Origin: Flaccisagitta enflata
Lineage: Eukaryota; Chaetognatha; Sagittoidea; Aphragmophora
NCBI GenBank assembly: GCA_965153355.1
Contig: OZ231127.1
Coordinates: 81,034,001 to 81,098,000, forward strand
Direction: 5' to 3'
DNA length: 64,000 nucleotides
The position numbers and the translations under genes were made by a program. Shown in pieces: positions 54,818 to 64,000 of the stretch (positions are counted from its first letter, which is position 1; each line of letters opens with the position of its first letter). Under the pieces are notes generated by a model. That model was not told the origin of the DNA, ran no database searches, and saw only the letters and a program-made list of their open reading frames with translations.

Positions 54818-57253
54818 ACTCCGTTGGGCGGTTTCGACGGTTGAATGTTGGGCATGATAAAGGCAAAAGTGGTGTCCTGAGGCCGAGATGCTCTCTCCTC
54901 ACGCTCCTTCCTCTCCTCTTCCTCCTCATCCTCATCATCGTCCTCGCCGTTTGAATCAGCCCGTCGACCAAAGCCGACGCCGACTCCCGCGTGGAGGTGG
55001 TCGTGACAATTGTGGACGAGGTGTTGCTTGTTTGATGATGATGATGTTACTTTGTGCGTGTGAGCGGGTTTTTGTGCGTGCGCAGATCCACATCTCATCG
55101 CGAAACGAAACTCGCGCGCAATGCGTGTGCAAAGCGAGTCCTGCGGAATGGGATGGAAATGGTACAGTTGAACCCCGCAAAAACAGACTGCAATGCATTA
55201 ATGGGCTGATTTTCTTTTTGCCTACAAATGAATTAAAAAGAAAATGGCATGGGGGAGCAGGCTTTCTTTTTTTGCTGCATAGGCAGATTTCCGTTGTAGC
55301 CGGGAGTAACTGTATGACCTTCAGAATCTTTCACTTTTATCCCTCTTCCCCCGACCCCCATGAGGACTGATCAACAATGACAACAAACAAATTTTTTTTC
55401 TCAAGAAACTGATTAATGAGCGAAAAACAAGGCCGCCCGCTGCAGTTCAAGTAACAATCAACAAAGTAAGAAATGCACCAAACAAATGCAAATACTGCTG
55501 ATGAAAAATGTATTCGAACAAAGCAAACTAACTAGAAAACAAATAAGCAAAAAAAAGTTCAAATGTCTACATGCTAAATGTTCAAATATTCAAATGTTCA
55601 AGCAAACAAGCAAAAAAATTTCTTAGACAAAGTGATCCCCCCCCCCCAAAAAAAGATATGTATGTGTCTGAGTTTGCACTTTTACAGAGTAAGATACAAA
55701 ACTGTACTATACCTTACATCTACTCCAATTTATCATCATTTTCTCTCCATGTTACTATGTCGTAGGCTCCCTTTCTCGTCATTTGTCATTTGTCATTTTC
55801 CTTTTGTTTTGGGAGTTTCTGCCTGTAAATTTCTCGCTGTCTCTTTTAAGTCTGAGTAAGATGTGTCTTTCCCTCATTCCCCCCCCCCTCCCTCTTTCTT
55901 CATCCTCCTCTTATGCTGTCAACCTCGATTGATGTCAAAAAGGTGGTTGTCCAAAGCACAACAGCGATCACCTACTTAGCTACCACGGCATCACCAGTGG
56001 CACCTGCATAAACAAGGCCGGATACATGGCTACTTAAGTCGCGTGCGGGTGGGCAGGGGTAGTGATGAAAAAGGCTTACCAAAGCATTTGCGCGGGAGCA
56101 CTAACGCAGAAACCGCCCGTAAGTCCGTAACCCCAAAAAGGCTAACGCGTCATCAGCCCTCTCCCTTTTATTGTTGAACATATAGTTCGATGAACTCTTG
56201 CGGTCAGAGTTTTTACATGTCATTTGACTCATATCACCACCAGCGCTGAATTGTCATCAACGACACATTAATCCTATGTGTCAGTGCTCTACATTGAACT
56301 TGCATTAAATTCACTCTTCACGGGGTAACCATCCTCCCTCGTTCTGTCTCTATAGTAACAGTCGCTCGAGTGAGTGAGAGTGAGTGAGAAACACAAAGAA
56401 ATAAATAGACACGAAATCTTTGCAATAGTTTGAACTTGGACGACCCTTTAAAAGCTTTCCGCGGAAACGAAAATGTTATTTTGTTTGTCGGACAACGTTC
56501 AGACTGAGGAAAAGTTTTTCTTATTTCATCTCACAGTATCCTCTTTTTACCCCACTTGTTGGACAGCTTTCATAGTTGGACAAACACTCTCTCTTCTTAT
56601 CTTACGTATATCTTACATAACAATCACATCCCACTTTAACAGATCTCAAAGAGTAGAGGAAATCTATCTAAATGAAATTTTTGACCTCTTATAAAATTTC
56701 CTTTTATTTCACATAATGGCAAAAATAGAAGTACGCCTAAAACAGTTCAAATTTCTTCATCTGTTAACATCTGTTATTGCGAGACTCTACTGTATCATTA
56801 GAATTTGGGCCTTAGATGGCGAACCCTGATCCATCCAGGCACTTTCCCATTTACGCTGAATACGTAACTGGATTATCGAGTATGAAATTTCGTCATCAAC
56901 ACAGTTTCCTAACGCCTGGGCTTTAGGGTATTTAATGGGGAAAACATCATCACTTCGGCGCACTCCCTCTGGCGGGAATAATCTGTTGCTATTGAGTTTT
57001 AGCCTTTTGTTTGTTGTTTAGTCTTTAGAATCAAGAGATGGCGCAAGTGTGTACGTTCCAGACTCCCAGTTGGGAAAAAAACATTTCACTTGTTCTCTGG
57101 TAAAGATATGACATCGCTGTCATGTTTCGAAGGGTGTTGCTCTTTACAAGCTGCTGTTGTTGTTGCACTCCCTCCTCACTCAAGTACTAGTCTCGAGCGA
57201 CTAGGGTGAAGACTAGCTAGACTCAAGACCATGCAATACCATGAAAAAGAAAT

Positions 57254-57320
<67 letters not shown>

Positions 57321-57409
57321 CCACAACCACAACCACAACCACAACAACATCAACCACAACCACAACCACAACCACAACCACAACCACAACCACAGCCACA
57401 ACCACAACC

Positions 57410-57443
<34 letters not shown>

Positions 57444-57455
57444 CGACGACGACGA

Positions 57456-57486
<31 letters not shown>

Positions 57487-57651
57487 AACAACAACAACAA
57501 CGACAACAAGAACAACCTACCTCACTGTTGGCGTCTCTCCTGTATTTCCAGACAAATTCAAGTATGGCTGCGACCAGAGCGAGTCCCAAACCGACGATCA
57601 GCACCAAGAAAACGCCGCCGACATTTTTCAAGCCTAATGCTGACGCAGAAC
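54818..57651 (-). CDS. ionotropic glutamate receptor, kainate-like, C-terminal exons (partial)
   Basis: Two exons on the minus strand: 57651-57521 (131 bases) and 55140-54818 (323 bases), joined in phase 0 with AG and GTAGGT/GTAAGT signals. The first gives the fourth membrane segment: LKNVGGVFLVLIVGLGLAL then VAAILEFVWKYRRDANSE. The second gives DSLCTRIAREFRFAMRCGSA, aligned by eye with the membrane-proximal tail of kainate receptors, then a His/Ser part, an acidic run EDDDEDEEEEE and MPNIQPSKPP. The product would be a glutamate-gated cation channel subunit in the plasma membrane; these exons set the last helix and the cytosolic tail. The ligand-binding and pore exons are not in the window and should lie beyond 64000. 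The second exon ends in phase 2, so at least one further exon is expected below 54817. Confidence 0.82.
57250..57490. repeat. (CAA)n, (CAACCA)n and (ACG)n arrays in the receptor intron
   Basis: CAA triplets 57254-57320, CAACCA/CCACAA hexamers to 57409, CAA to 57440, then ACG triplets to 57485. They lie about 30 bases inside the intron from the donor at 57520. Gln/Pro frames are artefacts. Confidence 0.95.
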
Positions 57652-59300
<1,649 letters not shown>

Positions 59301-61264
59301 GTTGGCTGCTTCAAATAGCAAAAGTTTGGAGTATCGCTTTGCCCCGGTTTTGATATAAAAGTGAAAAAAAAATTAACAGGAATTAAATATTTTACAATGT
59401 TTTTATTCAAAAGAAACATTTTTTTTAGACAAACATTGTTTCTATAGAAAGGAACTACAATGTTAAAAAAACAAATTGTATGAAAAAATCTACTTGTAAA
59501 GCAGAAAAACAATTTTAAAAAGAAAGAAAACAGAAACAAATAATTAAAGAAACAAGGCTGGATAGGCGGCAATCAGGTTGCGGACAGTTGAGCTGGAGCA
59601 GCAGGGCAAAAACCACTCTTAATTAAAGAATGTTATGGAGGGACCAATGTACAGATGTACCAACCATTATAGCAAGGTATAGAGTTTTGTGTCCGCAACT
59701 AAAAATAAGATATAAAGTTTATTAGAGACGCGAAAATAAAAAGCAATTCTAAACTTTTGCTCTGTGACTCACTCAAATGTATCAGCTGTCTAGCCTCTAG
59801 GTAGCAGCTGCATGATGCAGTCTAGTCTGTTGTCTGAATTGTACACTGTAGAGATACAACTACAAATAACAAATGCACACTGATCACTGATCACTATGGA
59901 TTAATAACACAAACACGTCACGAGTAAGCTTACAACAGCACACGCATTTAATTAAATGCGCAATGCGCCGTGTCAGCTTGGGGGGGGGGGGGGTAAAAAC
60001 ACTCAGTTTACTTAGATAAATCTACCAACCCTTATCACTCCCCCCTCACCCATATTTTCTCTTCCCTATCACCCTAATCACGTTATTCCTTTGACCCACT
60101 TGATACTTCCGCACCCTCAGCTGTCCAAAACCGAAACTTGTTCAAAACTGGTTTACCTCTTTCAGCATCTTACGTCCATCATACTGTCCAACGCCCCGCC
60201 TCGCTATACCCTGCTTTCAACGTTTCTCTATCCATCAAACACCCCAACCTTTTTTGTTTTTGTATCTCTCGCTTTCCTCTATCCAGGTTCATGAACACCC
60301 ACTTTTCTGCCTCACTCGCCTCTTAATTTTGTCCATTTGTCAACCCAACACACACCGCGTCTCTTATCCTTAGTCCGTCCCACCCTCTTTTCTAAGCATC
60401 TAATCCTTTATTTATTCCCTCCATTATCCCAACTACTCTTAAAAAAAACTCCATGTGAACACTGAACAAGGTCGTGTGCGTCAATTATTTGAAATGAAAG
60501 GAATAGAAAAAAAAAATGCGGGAGTGCGCTAAAAAAAAACCTTTGAAAAGGCTTTAATTTGCTGACCGATAAATCATGTCTAAATTGAACCAAAAGGGTA
60601 ACAAATCAGCAATTTAGAAAACCATGGGTTTTTAGCCGCTAGCTGAGCGACTATATAAGACTTGGAGCAAGTAAAGGGAAAAAAGTTCATTCAGTCACTT
60701 TTTGATCAATTTTTCGCATCAAAATATTTACTATGAACCAAAAAAATGTTTTCACAAGCTTCATAGAAGCATATAGCACACCCACCCAAAAAATAGGCCC
60801 GCCGTTAGCCGTTTTATAGCGGAGGGAGCAGTCTATACAATGAGGAACGCCAGGTAATTTTAAATTGTGCATGAGAATTCTTTTAAAAGACCATTTTTCT
60901 GTCGCTGTTAGCGATACGATTTTGGCGATTTGATCCATTTTTTCCCTGAAATGTGTTAATTATGTTAATAGTTGCCTGAGATAATTTTTTCCACCTTAAT
61001 ATATGCAATTTTGTCACCTTACGAAAAAAACACCTAAAGGAGATCAAGTTACAAAAGAAAATCATAAAAGCGTAGTGTACAACCTATTATTTTTGTTTAC
61101 AATACTTCCCGTCAGAGTTAAGCTATGAAATTTTAACTGGTGTTAGGGAACATGCTCAACTACTTGCGTGTCAATTTTCATGATCCTAGTCAAATTTTAA
61201 GTATCGCTTTTCCTCCTTTGATTCCAAAATCCACGCTAAAAAGGAGTTTTCGAAAAAAAGATTT
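59301..61264. other. gene-free stretch with repeat fragments
   Basis: One TTGGCTGCTTCAAATAGCAA end (59301) resembles the 9-bp-duplication transposon family. A degenerate hairpin-head element lies at 59550-59705 (AACAAGGCTGGATAGGCGG..GCAACTAAAAA). A further head is at 60634-60652 (AGCCGCT/AGCGACT, then ATATAAG). A G run is at 59979-59992. No exon seen. Confidence 0.55.
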
Positions 61265-61418
61265 TTCATCTTGAAAATAACAAATCTGTAAAACGGTCAA
61301 ACTTTTTGCATTTTTAAAAACATACGACGCGAAATATACTAATTTTTAAGCGTCGTATGTTTTTGTTTTTTTCATTTTTGCGTTTTCTATGCAAATTTGT
61401 TATTTTCAGTGAGCATGA
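61265..61418. repeat. palindromic unit, about 150 bp
   Basis: GAAAATAACAAATCTG pairs with AAATTTGTTATTTTC, and AACATACGACGC pairs with GCGTCGTATGTT, around an AAATATACTAATTTTTA centre. Confidence 0.7.
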
Positions 61419-61683
61419 GTTTGAGTGATTTTTTGCTCCTTCGAGAAAGCTAGCTGCTGGTGAAATGGTTTGTGTGGTGGAGGGATATCTGATGGACGTT
61501 GAGCCTCAATTTTCATAGTCAAGCCTTGTGTTGTCAGCATAAATGCAAATCTATCATTTTTGCTTGTTCAAATACATGCTTGCTTGCTTGTTTTTGTGCT
61601 TACATGCTTGTAAAAACTAAAAGAAATGAAGAGAAAAAGAAAGAAAAAGACGGAGGAAAAAATAGTGAAAGAAATGAAAAAAA

Positions 61684-61754
<71 letters not shown>

Positions 61755-62121
61755 GTATTAGACAAAAAGAGAAAGAATAAAAGCATGAAAACAAGGCGTC
61801 CAACCTCTATTCACACCACCTCCTCACACACATGCAAGCATCAGATCACTTTTTGACGCGCGTCCATGGACTAACGGTATGACTGATGGACAGACGGACA
61901 GATGGACGGACAGACAAAGCCTCTTATTGAGTCGCGGGTCCGCAACTAAGAAAGAAATATAGGAAGAAAGACAGAAAGAAAGAGGAAGAAAGAAAGAGGA
62001 AGAAAGAAAGAAAGAAAAAAATAAATAACAAGAACAAAATTCAACCTATAGATGCATCCTTTGCTTTTCCTTCCTGTGACTGAGCTTGTGATCGCACGTG
62101 CAAGAAAGAGAGAGAGAGAGC

Positions 62122-62204
<83 letters not shown>

Positions 62205-62665
62205 GAGAGAGGAGAGAGAGAGAGAAGGGAGAGAGGTCTTGCTGGATCCGGCTTTATTTTTCGCAAACAATAAAAAAAACGCCATGGACGGACCGACAGA
62301 CCGACAGATGGATGGACGGAGAGACAGGCAGACGGAAAAAGCCCCTACAAGAGGTGCGGATCTAAAAAAAAAAAGCTTTGGGTAGAAGAAAAGGGTTTAA
62401 AAAAAAAGAGGGAATGAAAGAGAGAAAGAGAAAACGAAGAAAGAATAAAAGAGAAAGAAAGAAAAAGAAAAAAAAAAGAAAAAAAAGAAGAAAGAAGAGA
62501 GGGTTGAAAATATATTGAGACAAATGAATGAATAAATAAACATGTCAGTATGTGATTAGGGAGGAGCAATAGAAAGGAACAAAATTAAATGATTTTTCTT
62601 GTTTCAGGTATTGCCACCGGTCGGGCAAAACAGAGTTGTTTATTTGTTTAAAATCTGACACACTG
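61419..62665. other. gene-free stretch with purine microsatellites
   Basis: (GAAA)n 61684-61753, GAAA/GAGGAAGAAA variants 61950-62020, and (GA)n 62107-62235. Hairpin-head ends lie at 61930-61947 (AGTCGC/GCAACT, one mismatch) and near 62352. A-rich purine tract 62390-62500. Confidence 0.6.
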
Positions 62666-62937
62666 AGGGGGCGTTTCTAGTCAGAGACAATCGCGGTTTG
62701 AATGGGCCACTCGGTCGCTCGCTACGTTCGTTCGCTCGCACCGCTCACTCCGCTCACTCGCTCCACAGCGCACTGCTTTGCTTCGCTTGCTATGCTCACT
62801 CGCTCCGTTCACGGGCTCGCTCACTCACTTTGCTCACTCCCTTGTGGGACAGTTGAAATTCTTGAATATGTGTTCATACTGTTATCGCATTTCACGGGAG
62901 GAAACGCGTTTTTGGTCGTCACTAGAAACACGCCCTA
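62666..62937. mobile_element. small inverted-repeat element with a GCTC-rich core
   Basis: Left AGGGGGCGTTTCTAGT mirrors right ACTAGAAACACGCCCT. The core is degenerate CGCTCGCT, GCTCACTCGCTCC and TTTGCTCACTC repeats. No coding capacity. Confidence 0.6.
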
Positions 62938-63095
62938 AGTCGAGAGAGAGAGGGAGAGAGAGATAGAGAGAGAGAAGGAGAGATTGCGTGATTTTTGATT
63001 GCGTGCTACGCGACTCTACACCCCGCTATGTTGGTCCGTTGGTTGGTTGGTTGGTCGGTTGGTCAGTTGGTCGGTCGTTCGGTCGGTCGCCTTTT
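62938..63095 (+). repeat. GA microsatellite and hairpin-head fragment
   Basis: GA-rich 62941-62985, then TTGCGTGCTACGCGACTCTACACCCCGC and GGTTGGTTGGTCGG repeats, as at the start of the hairpin-head family. Confidence 0.6.
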
Positions 63096-63670
63096 GGGCA
63101 GCGGCCCCAAAGGGGCCGATGACCTATGCTTTCACACATATGGGAAACTTCCTCCTCCTCCTCCTCCTCCTTCTCCTCCTCCTCCTTCTTCTCTGTCCCC
63201 CACCCAACTGCGAAGCCTAAATTTCAACCTCTAGCTCAAATCCAAGCCTTCAGGCTCCAATCCCAGTGTCATGGCTCAAATCCTTACATCAAGGCTCCAA
63301 TCCCAGCCTCCAGCCTCCAATCTCAGCCTTGAGGCTCCAATCCCAGCCTCAAGGCTCTAATCTCAGACTCTAGATTCCAATCCCAGACTTGAGGTTCCAA
63401 TCCCAGCCTCAAGGCTCCAATCCCAGCCTTGAGACTCCAATCCCAGCCTCAAGGCTCCATTCCTAGCCTTGAGGGTCCAATCCCAGCCTCGAGGGTTCAA
63501 TCCCAGCCGCGAGGCTCTATTACCAGCTTTGGGGCTGCAAACCCAGCCTCAAGGCTCCAACCCCAGCATCAAGGCTCCAATTCCATCCTCATGGCTCCAA
63601 TCCCGCCTCACGCCTCAATACTAAAATACTAGCCCAGCATAGGTCTTCCGCTCCTTTGGGGCCGCTGCCC
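63096..63670. mobile_element. GGGCAGCGGCCCC-ended element with minisatellite core
   Basis: It starts GGGCAGCGGCCCCAAAGG and ends CCTTTGGGGCCGCTGCCC. The core has (CTC)n 63148-63190 and about 18 units near AGGCTCCAATCCCAGCCTC. CGGGTACCGCTGACCAT follows at 63706, as after the 6614-7058 copy. Confidence 0.8.
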
Positions 63671-63740
63671 CTCTCACCTTCACATCTAACATTCACTTAG
63701 GGGCAACGGGTACCGCTGACCATCTGACGCTTTTGCGTTT

Positions 63741-64000
63741 TTAGGCAGCGGCCCCGAAGGGGACGAAGTCCTGTAGAACACAGGGGGACTTTCGTTTGTC
63801 CGTTTGTTTGTTCGTTCGTCCCCCCTCAGGCCCCTCAGGCCTCAAATCTGGCCTCTCAGGCCTTAAATCTGGCCTTTCAGGCCTCAAATCTCGCCTCTCA
63901 GGCCTCAAATTTTGTCTCTCAGGCCTCAAATTTAACCTCTCAGGCCTCAAATCTGGCCTCTCAAGCCTCAAATTAGGCCTCTCAGACCTCAAATCCAAAT
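63741..64000. mobile_element. GGGCAGCGG-family element, cut by the window end
   Basis: It starts TTAGGCAGCGGCCCCGAAGG and CTGTAGAACACAGGGGGACT, with a core of about ten 21-bp units of GGCCTCTCAGGCCTCAAATCT. The Leu-Arg-Pro-Glu frame is an artefact. Confidence 0.8.

Noticed and set aside
63741-63998. Leu-Arg-Pro-Glu-Arg repeat frame
   Set aside because: Translation of the 21-bp core of the GGGCAGCGG-family element.

Overview
This window is from a eukaryotic nuclear genome, almost certainly an invertebrate animal. It holds genes split by GT-AG introns, a CYP2-clan-like cytochrome P450, the end of a kainate-type glutamate receptor, and an IRE1/RNase L-type kinase-ribonuclease. The receptor tail (an LCTRIAREFRFAMRC segment just after the last membrane helix) resembles protostome kainate receptors. 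The very high load of (GA)n, (CA)n, (GTT)n and (CTGT)n microsatellites recalls crustacean genomes. Both points are inference, and I do not name a species.

Layout. 1-31.7 kb has no convincing host gene. It is microsatellites, minisatellites and short non-autonomous transposons, many nested. A segmental duplication lies inside it (about 9.4-15.7 kb against 17.3-22.9 kb), and later insertions can be dated by comparing the two copies. An LTR mini-retrotransposon sits at 27.5-28.6 kb. 31.7-37.9 kb is a complete seven-exon P450 gene (516 residues) on the + strand. 38-45 kb is repeats again, including a 611-bp palindromic element and a 3.7-kb inverted-repeat structure filled with 15-bp and 30-bp minisatellites. 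45.2-46.0 kb is a minus-strand exon coding an acidic, Ser/Gly-rich disordered tail. 49.7-53.5 kb is a five-exon + strand gene whose predicted product joins a protein kinase, a KEN ribonuclease domain, a coiled coil and a six-blade kelch propeller. 54.8-57.7 kb has two minus-strand exons of a glutamate receptor whose upstream exons lie beyond the window. 57.7-64 kb is repeats.

How the genes relate. They share no evident pathway. The P450 is a membrane monooxygenase, the kinase-KEN-kelch protein is a predicted stress or RNA-decay enzyme, and the receptor is a ligand-gated ion channel. If the acidic exon is the receptor's C-terminal tail, the kinase-KEN-kelch gene would lie inside a receptor intron on the opposite strand; this is unproven.

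The two signals I rate highest are the kinase-KEN-coil-kelch architecture, and a dispersed repeat family whose terminal hairpin occurs in four sequence versions with matched changes on both sides of the stem. Most open frames in the window are translated microsatellites and are not listed as genes.
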